49,998 bases of DNA, from NCBI GenBank assembly GCA_002162815.1, contig MAAT01000049.1:1-49998 (forward strand). The letters are read 5' to 3'. This stretch comes from Gammaproteobacteria bacterium 53_120_T64 (GTDB lineage Bacteria; Pseudomonadota; Gammaproteobacteria; Pseudomonadales; Porticoccaceae). Each line of letters begins with the position of its first letter. Within the stretch, counting starts at the first letter, position 1. Both the position numbers and the translations under genes were made by a program. Of the stretch, positions 7,779-17,207 are shown one piece after another. The notes under the pieces were generated by a model. The model saw only the letters and a list, made by a program, of their open reading frames with translations. It was not told where the DNA came from and made no database searches.

Positions 7779-10700
7779 ATGGCCGAATTCTTCGTACGAC
7801 GACCCATCGTGGCGATGGTTATCGCCATTATTATTGTTCTATTGGGGCTGATTTCCCTCGGCGGTCTGCCCGTCGCCCAGTACCCCGAGATCACCCCGCC
7901 GATGGTCAATGTTTCAGCGACCTACCAAGGTGCCAACTCGGTTGCTGTCGAGCAGTCGGTGGCGACACCGATCGAACAGAAGGTCAATGGCGTCGAGAAC
8001 ATGATTTACATGAAATCGACCAATGCCAGCAACGGTAGTATGAGCTTGCAGGTGTCGTTTGAGGTGGGAACCGACCTCGATATGGCCAATGTATTGGTGC
8101 AAAACCGTGTCTCCGAAGCCATGGCGATGTTGCCCGAAGAGGTGGTGCGCCAGGGCGTCACAGTGAAAAAGAAGCTGTCTTTCCCGCTGTTATTGATCTC
8201 GTTGATCTCGCCCAAAGGAACCTACGACGACACCTTTTTGATGAATTACGCGAGCATCAATATTATTGATCAGTTATCGCGTATTCGCGGTGTCGGTTTG
8301 GCCGAGGTGCTGGGCGGTAGCCTCACCGAATACTCGATGCGAATATGGATCAAGCCCGATCAATTATCGAAACTTGCGCTCACCGTGCCGGATCTTACCC
8401 GCGCCATTCAGCAGCAAAACGTACTGGTGGCGGCTGGGCAAATTGGTGGGCCGCCCGCACCGGCGGGCACGGAATTTACCTATACGGTGCAAACCGGTGG
8501 ACGCTTTGAGAGCCCTGAAGAGTTTGGTGGCATTATCGTCCGCGCCAACCCCGATGGCTCCCATGTCTTGCTAAAAGATGTCGCGCGTATCGAGCTGGGC
8601 ACTCAGGCCTACGTGGTCAAAGCCCGTCTCGATGGTTCGCCCTCGGCACTGCTGCAAGTCTTCCAATTACCCGATGCCAACGGTCTGGACGTGGCCGAGC
8701 AGGTGATGGCAGCGATGGATAAAATTGCCGAGAACCTGCCCGACGATATCGAGTTTGTGATGTCTCTCGATACCACCAAACCGATCACTGCGGGTATTCG
8801 TGAAATTGTGATTACCTTGTTCCAGGCTTTAGGGCTGGTGATCTTGGTGGTTTATATTTTTCTACAAAGCTCTAGGGCGACATTTATTCCGGCACTGGCG
8901 GTGCCGGTGTCGCTGATTGGCGCCTTTGCCGTCTTTCCATTGCTGGGTTTCTCGATAAATACCCTATCACTGCTGGGCTTAGTGCTGGCGATTGGCATTG
9001 TCGTCGATGACGCGATTGTAGTGGTCGAGGCGGTCACCTCTAAAATGGAGGCTGGCATGGCCCCTCGCGAGGCCACCGTTGCCGCCATGAAGGAGGTCTC
9101 CGGGCCTATTGTCGCCACCTCCCTGGCGCTGATTGCGGTCTTCGTACCCGTGGCGATGATGCCGGGTATTTCTGGCTTGTTGTATCAGCAATTTGCCATC
9201 ACTATCGCCGTGGCAGTGGCGATCTCCTCGATTAACGCCTTGACGCTGAGTCCTGCGCTGGCGGCCACCTTGCTTAAACCTCCCGGGGAGGAAAGTAGCC
9301 GTCTCGACGGGTTCTTTAAGCTATTCAATCGTGGTTTTGAAAAAGTCACCGCTGTATTTATGGTGGTGGTGCGCTTTTTTACCGAGAAGTTGCTGCGCAT
9401 GGCTATTTTACTGGTCTCAATGCTGGTTGCGCTGGTGTGGTTATTTCAGAGCCTGCCCGCTGGTTTTGTACCCGGAGAAGATCAGGGCTACATTATGGCC
9501 AGCGTGATGTTGCCCGATGCGGCTTCGCTACAGCGCACCGAAGAGGTGATGCGGAAAGTGGAAGTGGTGGTCGCGGAAATCGACGCCATAGAGAACGCCT
9601 CTGCGGTGTCTGGCTTTAGTATGCTGACCGGTACGATTCAGTCTAATGCAGGCTTTGTCTTTATTCAGCTCAAGGATTGGGACGAACGCCCCGAGGCGCG
9701 AGATCACGCTAAAAATATTGTGCGCCGGCTCAACGCTGCCTTTGCACAGCAGATTAAGGGTGCCCAGGCCTTTGCCTTTGGGCCACCGGCTATTCCCGGC
9801 CTCGGTACCGGTTCGGGTTTCACCATGATGCTGCAAGACAGTACGGGTAACTCTCCGGAGTATCTGGCGCAACAAAGTGCCGCTTTTGTGCAAGCGGCGA
9901 ATAGGCATCCGGCCATTTCTAGGGCCTATACCTTATACCGGGCGAACGTCCCGCAATTGTTACTCGATATTAATGACAGCAAGGCGCTCAAACTTGGCGT
10001 GCCGCTACAGGATTTACAGACCTCGATTGGGGCTTTTCTCGGCGGTGCCTACGTCAATGACTTCAATCGCTTCGGCCGCCTCTACAAGGTCTTTGTGCAA
10101 GCAGAGCCTGAATACCGTGCCGATCCCGATGGCTTGCGCTTTTTCTATGTGCGCAATAACGATGGCAATATGGTGCCTCTATCGACCTTGGTCGATATTA
10201 GTCGAACCAGCGGTACGGAATTTACCAACCGTTTTAACCTCTATCGCTCCGCTGAAATCAGTGGCCAAGCGGCACCGGGCTACAGCTCTGCCCAAGCCCA
10301 GGCGGCATTGATTGAAATTGCCGACGAAATACTACCCGAGGGCATGACGTATAGCTGGAGTGGTATGTCGTATCAGGAGACAGCAGCATCGGGTAGCGGT
10401 GGTCTGGTTTTTGTGATGGCCTTGGTGTTTGTGTTTTTGGTGCTTGCCGCCCAGTATGAAAGCTGGTCATTGCCGCTGTCGGTACTGGCGGGTACACCGA
10501 TTGCTGTGTTTGGCGCGATTGGCGGTCTATGGCTGGCACGCTTGATGAGTGAAAGTTACGAAAATAATGTCTTCGCTCAAATTGGTTTAGTGATGCTGAT
10601 TGGCATGGCGGCGAAAAACTCCATTTTGATTGTCGAGTTTGCCAAATTGGAGATGGAAAAGGGCAAGCCCGCTTTCGAGGCGGCGATGGAGGCCGCCCGC

Positions 10701-10970
10701 CAGCGTTTTCGGCCCATCTTAATGACCGCCTTTTCGTTTATTTTGGGTGTCTTGCCGCTGTTGGTCGCCACGGGTGCCGGGGCCGAGGCGCGTAAAATTA
10801 TGGGTATGACGGTATTCAGCGGCATGCTGGTTGCCACTGTTGTGGGAGTCTTGTTGGTACCTGCGATGTTTGTTGCAGTGGAGCGTATTTTCGGTACTAA
10901 GAAACCCCCGTCTACTTCTGGATCGACGACAGATAGCGCTGGCGTAGCGCCCGCTAAGGGAGAGCTGTAA
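7779..10970 (+). CDS. RND multidrug efflux inner-membrane transporter (HAE-1 family)
   Basis: A 1063-residue proton-driven pump of the AcrB/MexB family, exporting hydrophobic or amphiphilic compounds. The N-terminus FFVRRPIVAMVIAIIIVLLG and the following PVAQYPEITPP are diagnostic. The TM4 proton-relay aspartates are present in GIVVDDAIVVVE (around residue 410), and the TM10 lysine in GMAAKNSILIVEFA. Two large periplasmic loops and twelve membrane helices in the usual arrangement can be followed. It sits between its adaptor (3 bp upstream) and outer-membrane factor (stop and next ATG directly adjacent). No local regulator gene is present. The substrate cannot be predicted from sequence. Confidence 0.96.
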   Translation: MAEFFVRRPIVAMVIAIIIVLLGLISLGGLPVAQYPEITPPMVNVSATYQGANSVAVEQSVATPIEQKVNGVENMIYMKSTNASNGSMSLQVSFEVGTDLDMANVLVQNRVSEAMAMLPEEVVRQGVTVKKKLSFPLLLISLISPKGTYDDTFLMNYASINIIDQLSRIRGVGLAEVLGGSLTEYSMRIWIKPDQLSKLALTVPDLTRAIQQQNVLVAAGQIGGPPAPAGTEFTYTVQTGGRFESPEEFGGIIVRANPDGSHVLLKDVARIELGTQAYVVKARLDGSPSALLQVFQLPDANGLDVAEQVMAAMDKIAENLPDDIEFVMSLDTTKPITAGIREIVITLFQALGLVILVVYIFLQSSRATFIPALAVPVSLIGAFAVFPLLGFSINTLSLLGLVLAIGIVVDDAIVVVEAVTSKMEAGMAPREATVAAMKEVSGPIVATSLALIAVFVPVAMMPGISGLLYQQFAITIAVAVAISSINALTLSPALAATLLKPPGEESSRLDGFFKLFNRGFEKVTAVFMVVVRFFTEKLLRMAILLVSMLVALVWLFQSLPAGFVPGEDQGYIMASVMLPDAASLQRTEEVMRKVEVVVAEIDAIENASAVSGFSMLTGTIQSNAGFVFIQLKDWDERPEARDHAKNIVRRLNAAFAQQIKGAQAFAFGPPAIPGLGTGSGFTMMLQDSTGNSPEYLAQQSAAFVQAANRHPAISRAYTLYRANVPQLLLDINDSKALKLGVPLQDLQTSIGAFLGGAYVNDFNRFGRLYKVFVQAEPEYRADPDGLRFFYVRNNDGNMVPLSTLVDISRTSGTEFTNRFNLYRSAEISGQAAPGYSSAQAQAALIEIADEILPEGMTYSWSGMSYQETAASGSGGLVFVMALVFVFLVLAAQYESWSLPLSVLAGTPIAVFGAIGGLWLARLMSESYENNVFAQIGLVMLIGMAAKNSILIVEFAKLEMEKGKPAFEAAMEAARQRFRPILMTAFSFILGVLPLLVATGAGAEARKIMGMTVFSGMLVATVVGVLLVPAMFVAVERIFGTKKPPSTSGSTTDSAGVAPAKGEL

Positions 10971-12407
10971 ATGTCGCGTTTCGCTGTTGCTATTTTGTCC
11001 GTTGCACTGGTTTCGGGTTGTGCTTTGACACCCGATTATGAACGGCCCGAGCTGGATGTGCCCGAGGCGTACTCACAAGCTCCCAGTGCGGGAGAGACAA
11101 CTCAACAGGGTGGGGCTGAAGCGGAGAGTCTTGCCAACCTAGCCTGGTGGGATGTTTTCCAGGACCCCCAGTTACAGACTTTAATTCGCAGTGCGCTAGC
11201 AGAAAATAAGGACTTGGCGGTCACTCTGAGCCGTATTGCTCAAGTGGGTGCACAGTTGACCAGTACGAAGGCTAATCAGTACCCCTTTCTCGATATAACG
11301 GCCGGGGCTGGGCGCAGTAAACACAGTCAGTTGAGTGTTCCGGGTGCGGGCATTCAGGAAAGTTATAGCCTTATGGGTGTGCTTTCTTTTGAACTCGACT
11401 TATGGCGCAAGTTGAGCCGGGCGACAGAGGCGGCGCGGGCCGATCTGCTCGCGAGCGAAGCCGTACATCGCCACGTTGCTATTGGTCTGATGGCCAATGT
11501 TGCGAATGCTTATCTACTACTGCGAGACCTGGACCAACGTTTATTCATCGCCGAAAGCACGGTGCTTAGTCGTCAAAATAGCCTGGCCATTATTCAAGCC
11601 CGTTTTGATAGAGGTACGGTGGCGGAACTGGATGTCAATCAGGCTCAGGTCGAGCTCGCCGTTGCCGAAGTGGCGATTGCTACTTTTCAGCGGCAAATTG
11701 CCCAGACCGAACATCGGCTGTCGACGTTACTGGGCCGTAACCCTGGGCCAATCCAACGAGGATTAGCCCTTACACAGCAATTATTGCCAGGAATACCTAC
11801 CGGTTTGCCCTCTGAATTATTACAGCGACGCCCCGACGTGGTGGCAGCAGAGCAAACACTACACGCCGAGACGGCTTTAATTGGTGTTGCAGAGGCATTG
11901 CGTTATCCGTCCCTGTCTTTGACCGGCAGTTTTGGTGCGGTTAGTGACGAGCTGTCAGATCTCAATGATGGCAATGCGGAGAGCTGGGGCGTGGCGGGTA
12001 ATATTTTTGCGCCGATATTTAATTGGGGGCAGCTAAAGGCACAAAGTGCTGCACAACGGGCACGTGCCGAGCAGGCACTGCATACCTATGAGGCGACGTT
12101 ACAACAGGCCTTTCGCGAAGTCGCCGATGCCCTGGTCGAGGTGCGTACTTATCGGCAGGAATACCAGGCCTATCGCCGTCAGGCCGTCGCTGCCCGCAAT
12201 GCCGAGCGCCTCTCTATGGCCCGTTACAATGCGGGCGTCGTCGATTATCTCGAAGTACAAGAGGCCAGCCGCAGCCTGTTTACGGCCGAGTTAAATGAAA
12301 GCCAGTCGCATCAGTCGGCCTTGAATGCGGTCGTTGCCTTGTATCAAGCACTGGGTGGCGGTTGGGTAAATGAGCCGCCCACGCCTGCGGCCACACAAAT
12401 ACCGTAA
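10971..12407 (+). CDS. RND efflux outer-membrane factor lipoprotein (NodT/OprM family)
   Basis: A 478-residue TolC-like channel subunit completing the tripartite pump. The start codon follows the pump stop with no gap. A lipoprotein signal ends in VSGCAL with Cys17 as lipid acceptor, followed by the PDYERPELDVPEAY motif typical of the NodT family. Two structural repeats are recognisable from the alpha-helical segments, with LLQRRPDVVAAEQTLHAETA and LEVQEASRSLFTAELNESQS as the characteristic blocks. Probably co-transcribed and co-assembled with the preceding two proteins. Confidence 0.94.
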   Translation: MSRFAVAILSVALVSGCALTPDYERPELDVPEAYSQAPSAGETTQQGGAEAESLANLAWWDVFQDPQLQTLIRSALAENKDLAVTLSRIAQVGAQLTSTKANQYPFLDITAGAGRSKHSQLSVPGAGIQESYSLMGVLSFELDLWRKLSRATEAARADLLASEAVHRHVAIGLMANVANAYLLLRDLDQRLFIAESTVLSRQNSLAIIQARFDRGTVAELDVNQAQVELAVAEVAIATFQRQIAQTEHRLSTLLGRNPGPIQRGLALTQQLLPGIPTGLPSELLQRRPDVVAAEQTLHAETALIGVAEALRYPSLSLTGSFGAVSDELSDLNDGNAESWGVAGNIFAPIFNWGQLKAQSAAQRARAEQALHTYEATLQQAFREVADALVEVRTYRQEYQAYRRQAVAARNAERLSMARYNAGVVDYLEVQEASRSLFTAELNESQSHQSALNAVVALYQALGGGWVNEPPTPAATQIP

Positions 12408-12453
12408 TTGTTTAGGTGACGAATTTTAGGGCTTGGGGTAAAGGACGTTAGTC

Positions 12454-12777
12454 TTACTCGGCACCCACGATATTTTTTAGGCCCCTGGTGGTAGCGGCGA
12501 TGGTAATCGCGACAATAATACCGGTAAACATAATGCCGAGCATACCGATCACGAGGGATAATATCCTACCGCCTTTTTCCACGGGGCGAATATCGCCATA
12601 GCCAATGGTAAGAGCGGTGATAAATGACCAATAGAGGCTGGTGAATTTATCCCACTGTTCAATGCGCCCGACCCATTGCCCCAGTCCGGTGATGAGTACT
12701 AACAGAAAGATGAGCAGTGGCATGGTTAAATAAATACCGTAAAAAAACTGCTGTAAAACCAGGAGCGTAAACCCCAT
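12454..12777 (-). CDS. Small two-helix potassium-channel-like protein
   Basis: A 107-residue inner-membrane protein of the ion-channel (Ion_trans_2) type. Two hydrophobic helices (about residues 12-32 and 72-95) flank a pore loop carrying the K+ selectivity filter TIGYGD (residues 57-62). Four such subunits would form a pore; no cytoplasmic RCK/TrkA_N regulatory domain is attached, so gating is unknown. The gene is convergent with the efflux operon and separate from the downstream beta-barrel gene (168 bp). Short KcsA-like channels of this size occur widely in proteobacteria. Confidence 0.85.
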   Translation of the reverse strand: MGFTLLVLQQFFYGIYLTMPLLIFLLVLITGLGQWVGRIEQWDKFTSLYWSFITALTIGYGDIRPVEKGGRILSLVIGMLGIMFTGIIVAITIAATTRGLKNIVGAE

Positions 12778-12827
12778 ATCTTCCCCCTAATTTCGACCTG
12801 GATATATCGACGTATATTAAAGACTTT

Positions 12828-12867
12828 GCCCTTTTAAATCAGCACGCTAGATAGCGTGTAAAAGGGC
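12828..12867 (-). terminator. Hairpin downstream of the beta-barrel gene
   Basis: Outer arms GCCCTTTTA (12828-12836) and TAAAAGGGC (12859-12867) enclose an inner perfect stem CACGCT/AGCGTG with an AGAT loop and a small one-sided bulge. On the minus strand the TTTT lies inside the outer stem, so it could act as a terminator for the beta-barrel gene. It lies about 80 bp past that stop. Confidence 0.45.
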
Positions 12868-12945
12868 TGGCTAAGGTTGAAATCCGGTTTCCGTTTTGGC
12901 AAAAAGGCCACTCGCAGGGTCGGGGTATTTCGAATGCTCGCCTAC

Positions 12946-14178
12946 TTAGAATGCAGCGGTTAACATCACCCAGGCCTTATCGGTGTCGCTCGAATAATTG
13001 TCGGCATCGAAGGCTGCGTATTTAAATAGCACGCTGTAATTTTTACTGAAGGTATAGGCGGCGACAACATCGATTTCACTGCCGTAAGCCATGCCGCCAG
13101 TTTCTGCTTCAAAGTCGTGGTAGACGGCGACAAGTTTTACGCCGCCCACTTTGGTGGCTACTTTGAGATAGCTATCTTTAATGCCGTTGGCGGGGGTCGC
13201 GAGGAATGTATCGGCAAAACCCTGGAATTTATGCAGGGTGGCGAGTGGGGTTTTGAAGCTGACACCATTGTCGCTTGCCAGTACTTCGTGGCCAACAGCG
13301 ATCGAGAGGGGCTTGAATTTGGCGCTGAGTTCGCCGAAGTAATAAGCGCTATCATAATTCAAAGGGCTGTCTTTATAGTCGCTTTGTTCGGCGTAGGACA
13401 CATTAACAGCGAGGCTAAGGTCGTTATTGACCATCAAGCTGCCCTTGTATTCTAGGCCGTAAGTGCTGCTGGAAAGCGCGGGGCTTTCATTCATATCGAG
13501 TAAATAGGTGAAGCCTGCAAGGCTGTGTTGTTCGTTAAATACATAGGTGGCGATAGCGACGTGGTTGTCGCCGGTAAAGTTGTTGTTATCGCCGGCAGGA
13601 CCAAAAATCCGATTGACGCGCCAAATATAACTGTAGTCGATTGTTAGCTTGTCGAGGGGGGAGAGCTGTAAGCGTGCGGCATCAAAGGTTTGTTCGTTAT
13701 GACGCCAGGCGACACCGCCTATAAAACGCTGTCCACTGTGATTAATGCGCTGGCGACCGATGGTGGTTTTGTTGTCGTCATCAAAGGCGTAACTGAAAAA
13801 GAACTGATTAATTTCGGTGTAGTCGGGGTCGGCAACCACGGGGTATTTGGTTTTTCCATTCTCGGTATTATTAAAACGCTCACTGCCGATATAGCTGACA
13901 TTGTCGACCTCTACGAGGCCCATAAAACCACCGATCACACCTGACTTTAGGGTGAGTCTGGATCTTAAGGTTGAAGCTCTAGCATCTTCGGGCTTGCCGT
14001 CCTGGTCGACCTGCTCGTAACGGTAACGCAGGTTTAAGGCAATATCGCCTTCACTCAGGGCTTTATCGATGCCTTCAGCGCTGGTGTCGGCGCTAGCAAT
14101 TAGCGGTGTAGACAGGCTTAAAATGGCAATGCTGATGGCAACGGGGACTGTATGCTTTGAACGATTTAACATATTCAA
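12946..14178 (-). CDS. Outer-membrane beta-barrel porin-like protein
   Basis: A 410-residue exported protein with a clear Sec signal (hydrophobic stretch at residues 10-29, cleavage near IASA-DT). The rest alternates amphipathic strands and ends in a terminal Phe (LTAAF), as outer-membrane barrels do. The start of the mature part (ALNLRYRYEQVDQDG ... RSRLTLKSG) resembles the alginate-export/porin-like families of marine Gammaproteobacteria. The substrate is unknown. The gene stands alone, divergent from the CoA-transferase gene across 266 bp that should hold both promoters. Assignment as a barrel is strong; the family name is tentative. Confidence 0.65.
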   Translation of the reverse strand: MNMLNRSKHTVPVAISIAILSLSTPLIASADTSAEGIDKALSEGDIALNLRYRYEQVDQDGKPEDARASTLRSRLTLKSGVIGGFMGLVEVDNVSYIGSERFNNTENGKTKYPVVADPDYTEINQFFFSYAFDDDNKTTIGRQRINHSGQRFIGGVAWRHNEQTFDAARLQLSPLDKLTIDYSYIWRVNRIFGPAGDNNNFTGDNHVAIATYVFNEQHSLAGFTYLLDMNESPALSSSTYGLEYKGSLMVNNDLSLAVNVSYAEQSDYKDSPLNYDSAYYFGELSAKFKPLSIAVGHEVLASDNGVSFKTPLATLHKFQGFADTFLATPANGIKDSYLKVATKVGGVKLVAVYHDFEAETGGMAYGSEIDVVAAYTFSKNYSVLFKYAAFDADNYSSDTDKAWVMLTAAF

Positions 14179-14444
14179 TTTCCTACTGATAAGGCCAAGG
14201 GATAGTGATTGTCGGTCTCTCTTACTTGGCTAATACAAATCATGTGCCAGCTTATTGTTTTTCCACGCCGCTTATATAAAGCGGGTCAATTCGTCCTTTG
14301 CCATCGTCGTCAATGGCTTTTTAAAGGCGACATTGTTGTGCGAATGCTCTGTTGTGGGGCCTTTGTTGGACTAGTTTGCAAGGGCTACGCTGTGATAAAT
14401 TGCCGGCCAGTTTTCGTTTATTCAGATATAGGGGATTAAAAGTT

Positions 14445-15728
14445 ATGGTAGCGATAAAGCAAGCGGCTACGTTATGCGTTGAAGATATTCGGCAGCACTT
14501 TGTCGATGGTGTAACGGTTTTTATTAGTGGCGGTTGTGGTCAGCCCGATAATGTACTCGATGTGGTGGCAGAGGCCGGGCTCAATACGGCATTTCGCATT
14601 ATCGATTGCTCGGTGCCGGGCATGACGGCGACGGAGCTTGACCGCCTGTCGAGCAAGGCCATCCTCAACACTGGGTTTTTCCTCGGTGCCTACCGGCCCT
14701 TCCATGATCAGGGTCGACTGGAATATGTCCCCGCCTATCACTCGGCGCGCTACCGGGCGATGGAGGATGATTACAATATCAATATTGTGCTGATTAAGGT
14801 CTCCGAGCCCAATGCCGAGGGCTTTTGCAGCGCCAGTTTACATGCCGATTACTCTCGAGAAATGCTGGCCAAGGCCGATGTGGTGATTGCCGAATTCAAC
14901 GCCAATATGCCCTATATCAGCGATGCTCTGCAGATTGCGCTGGCCGATATCGATTACACCGTGAGTTCCGATACCGCCCTACGGGAGTACGGTGTGGCGG
15001 CGGGTAGCGAGCTCGACCTGGTGATTGCCGAACATATTGCGGCACTGGTGGATGACGGCGACTGTTTGCAGCTGGGTATTGGCGCGCTGCCGGTATCTAT
15101 CCTGCAAACGCTCGGTAATAAAAAAGATCTCGGTGTCCACACCGGTTTATTGACCGAGGCCTTTGTGCCACTCGTTGAAGCGGGGGTGGTGAATGGCAGT
15201 AAAAAAACCATTGATAAGGGCAAAATGACCACGGGCATCGTCGCCGGTAGTCGTGCGTTTTATCAGTGGTGTGGCTCTTACTCCGATTTGTCAATGCGAC
15301 CGGTTAGCTACACCCATAATGCCGGTGTACTGGCGCAGATCGACAACCTGGTGGCGATTAACACCACGCTTGAAATCGACTTGTTCGGGCAAATCAATAG
15401 CGAAACTATTAAAGGCAAGCAAATTGGCGGCGGTGGTGGGCTAGTGGACTTTTTGCGCGGCGCTCGTTCATCCAGGGGCGGGCGCAGTATCATCGCTCTG
15501 CAATCGACGGCCAAGGGCGGCAGTATTTCCAAAATTGCGCCCTTACTGAAGACGGCTCCGGTGACGGCCATTCGCAATGATGTGGATTATGTCGTCAGCG
15601 AATATGGCGTTGCACGATTGTCGAACCTTGCCGTTGAGAAGCGCGCAGAGGCCTTGATTGGTATTGCCCACCCCGACTTTCGGGCAGAGCTGACGAGTCA
15701 GTGGCAAGACTTAATGTCGTCCTTCTAA
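14445..15728 (+). CDS. Acetyl-CoA hydrolase/transferase family protein
   Basis: A 427-residue enzyme of the acetyl-CoA hydrolase / 4-hydroxybutyrate CoA-transferase family (family I-like). I start at the ATG at 14445, preceded by AGGGGA; an upstream in-frame ATG at 14352 would add 31 residues with no family similarity. Family landmarks are the N-terminal VFISGGCGQPDNVLD, LQLGIGALP in the middle, the glycine-rich GGGGLVDFLRGARSSRGG and the C-terminal EYGVARLSNLAVEKRAEALI. It would move CoA between acetate and another carboxylic acid, or hydrolyse an acyl-CoA. It precedes the luciferase-like gene by 174 bp and a strong hairpin, so the two may not share a transcript. The acyl substrate is unknown. 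Confidence 0.88.
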   Translation: MVAIKQAATLCVEDIRQHFVDGVTVFISGGCGQPDNVLDVVAEAGLNTAFRIIDCSVPGMTATELDRLSSKAILNTGFFLGAYRPFHDQGRLEYVPAYHSARYRAMEDDYNINIVLIKVSEPNAEGFCSASLHADYSREMLAKADVVIAEFNANMPYISDALQIALADIDYTVSSDTALREYGVAAGSELDLVIAEHIAALVDDGDCLQLGIGALPVSILQTLGNKKDLGVHTGLLTEAFVPLVEAGVVNGSKKTIDKGKMTTGIVAGSRAFYQWCGSYSDLSMRPVSYTHNAGVLAQIDNLVAINTTLEIDLFGQINSETIKGKQIGGGGGLVDFLRGARSSRGGRSIIALQSTAKGGSISKIAPLLKTAPVTAIRNDVDYVVSEYGVARLSNLAVEKRAEALIGIAHPDFRAELTSQWQDLMSSF

Positions 15729-15734
15729 TGTCTT

Positions 15735-15773
15735 ACTTACCCAAAGGGCAAGCTACTTGTCCTTTGGGTAAGT
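15735..15773. terminator. Long hairpin after the CoA-transferase gene
   Basis: An 18-bp stem (15735-15752 with 15756-15773, one G-T wobble) closed by a three-base loop CTA, starting 6 bp after the stop codon. There is no T run on either side, so a factor-independent terminator is doubtful; an mRNA-3'-end protecting hairpin or Rho-processing boundary is as likely. Confidence 0.5.
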
Positions 15774-15902
15774 CGTGTTCGAAACCTGTTAGAATCTGCC
15801 CCGCTTAATAACGATACTACGGCGCACTGTGCATCTTAGAGACAGGCTGTAGCGTCAATTTTTCACCTGCAAATTACAAACCTATACAGAGAGGACAGAA
15901 CC

Positions 15903-16997
15903 ATGGAAGTGGGCCACTTATTGTTTTTCCAATGCCATCCCGATTTGAAAATGACGGATGCCGAAATTTATATGAACGAACTCGCCGTTGCCGATATGAC
16001 AGAGCCCCTGGGCTTTGATTCTATCTGGTGCACCGAGCACCATTTTACCGACTATGTATTGTCGCCCAATATCATTGAGTTTTTGTCCTATATGGCCGGC
16101 CGTACCACCACGCTGAAACTGGGTACGGCGGCGGTGATTTTGCCCTGGCACAAAGACCCCCTGCGTGTGGCGACCGATTTCGCCATGCTCGATAACTTGT
16201 CGGGTGGTCGGGCGATGGCCGGCTTCGGTCGTGGTTTGGCACAGATCGAATACGATGGCTTTGGCATTTCCATGGAAGAATCTCGCGACCGCATGAATCA
16301 GTCGGCACTGTTGATTACCGAAGCCCTGGACACCGGCTTCATGGAAAGCAACAGCGGTCACTTTATTCAGGAGCGCCGTGAAATTCGTCCCCGGCCACTG
16401 CGTAGTTTCCGCGATCGTACCTTTGTGGTTTCCATGTCGCCCGACACCGTGCCCCACGCGGCCAAGATTGGTGGCGCCTTGATGACCTTCGCTATCGGCC
16501 CCTGGGAAAAGCGCAAGCCCGATATCGACCTGTGGCGTGAGAAGTTTCAGGAAGAGTGGAATCGCCCGGCCCCCAATTCGGTGGCGAATGTAATTTGCTA
16601 TGTTGACGAAGACCCGATCAAAGCCAAAGAGATGGCGCACAAGTACATGGGCCGCTACTGGATTAGCGCCATGGATCACTATGAGATGAAAGGTGATCAC
16701 TTCTCCGGTAAAGGTGGTGGTCAATACGATCACTACGCCAAGTCTGCCGAAGCCTTAAAGCACATTGGTGATGAGGGCATGGCGAAAATGTTTACCGATT
16801 GCCAGATCTACGGCACACCGGCACAGGTGCTGGAAATGGTCAAAGGCATTGAAGACTTGGTGGGCAACATCGACGTCAACGTTACCTTTAGCTACTCGGG
16901 TATGGCTTATGACGACGCCAAAAAGAGCATGAACTTGTTCGGCGAGAAAGTATTGCCGGTGCTGAAGAATGATTGGAACGACAGTAAAACAGGCTAA
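15903..16997 (+). CDS. Luciferase-like flavin-dependent monooxygenase (copy 1)
   Basis: A 364-residue TIM-barrel enzyme of the bacterial luciferase-like (LLM) superfamily, which uses reduced flavin and O2 to oxygenate aldehydes, ketones, sulfonates or other carbon compounds. Family signs are GFDSIWCTEHHFTDY near the N-terminus, LKLGTAAVILPWHKDPLRVA, then GGRAMAGFGRGLAQIEYDGF (flavin-binding region), and SMSPDTVPHAAK later. A strong GAGAGGA site precedes the ATG at 15903. It is about the same length as the two related copies at 17208 and 20760 and particularly close to the broken copy. A strong terminator follows, suggesting its own transcription unit. The substrate is unknown. Confidence 0.9.
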   Translation: MEVGHLLFFQCHPDLKMTDAEIYMNELAVADMTEPLGFDSIWCTEHHFTDYVLSPNIIEFLSYMAGRTTTLKLGTAAVILPWHKDPLRVATDFAMLDNLSGGRAMAGFGRGLAQIEYDGFGISMEESRDRMNQSALLITEALDTGFMESNSGHFIQERREIRPRPLRSFRDRTFVVSMSPDTVPHAAKIGGALMTFAIGPWEKRKPDIDLWREKFQEEWNRPAPNSVANVICYVDEDPIKAKEMAHKYMGRYWISAMDHYEMKGDHFSGKGGGQYDHYAKSAEALKHIGDEGMAKMFTDCQIYGTPAQVLEMVKGIEDLVGNIDVNVTFSYSGMAYDDAKKSMNLFGEKVLPVLKNDWNDSKTG

Positions 16998-17065
16998 TTG
17001 AAAGCCTAAAGCAGTTGGTGCTGGATGCTGTTATTGCCATCTAGTTAGATTGTTTAAGTACAGAG

Positions 17066-17097
17066 GGGCCGACGAGATATCTCGTCGGCCCTTTTTT
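17066..17097 (+). terminator. Intrinsic terminator after luciferase-like copy 1
   Basis: A perfect 26-nt palindrome with 13-base arms (GGGCCGACGAGAT and its complement, 17066-17091) followed by six T. It lies about 70 bp after the stop. The stem is strong and the T run is on the plus strand. Confidence 0.9.
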
Positions 17098-17207
17098 ATT
17101 GTCTTGGATCAAGGGCTATGGATACTCCCCTTCGTTTTTTTCGTGCCACTGGCAGAATGAGATATTCAAAAATATCAGTTCATTTCTAAACGCACGGAGT
17201 ATGCCCT

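Noticed and set aside
14352..14444. Upstream extension of the acetyl-CoA hydrolase gene
   Set aside because: The extra 31 residues have no similarity to the family, and a ribosome-binding site precedes the ATG at 14445.
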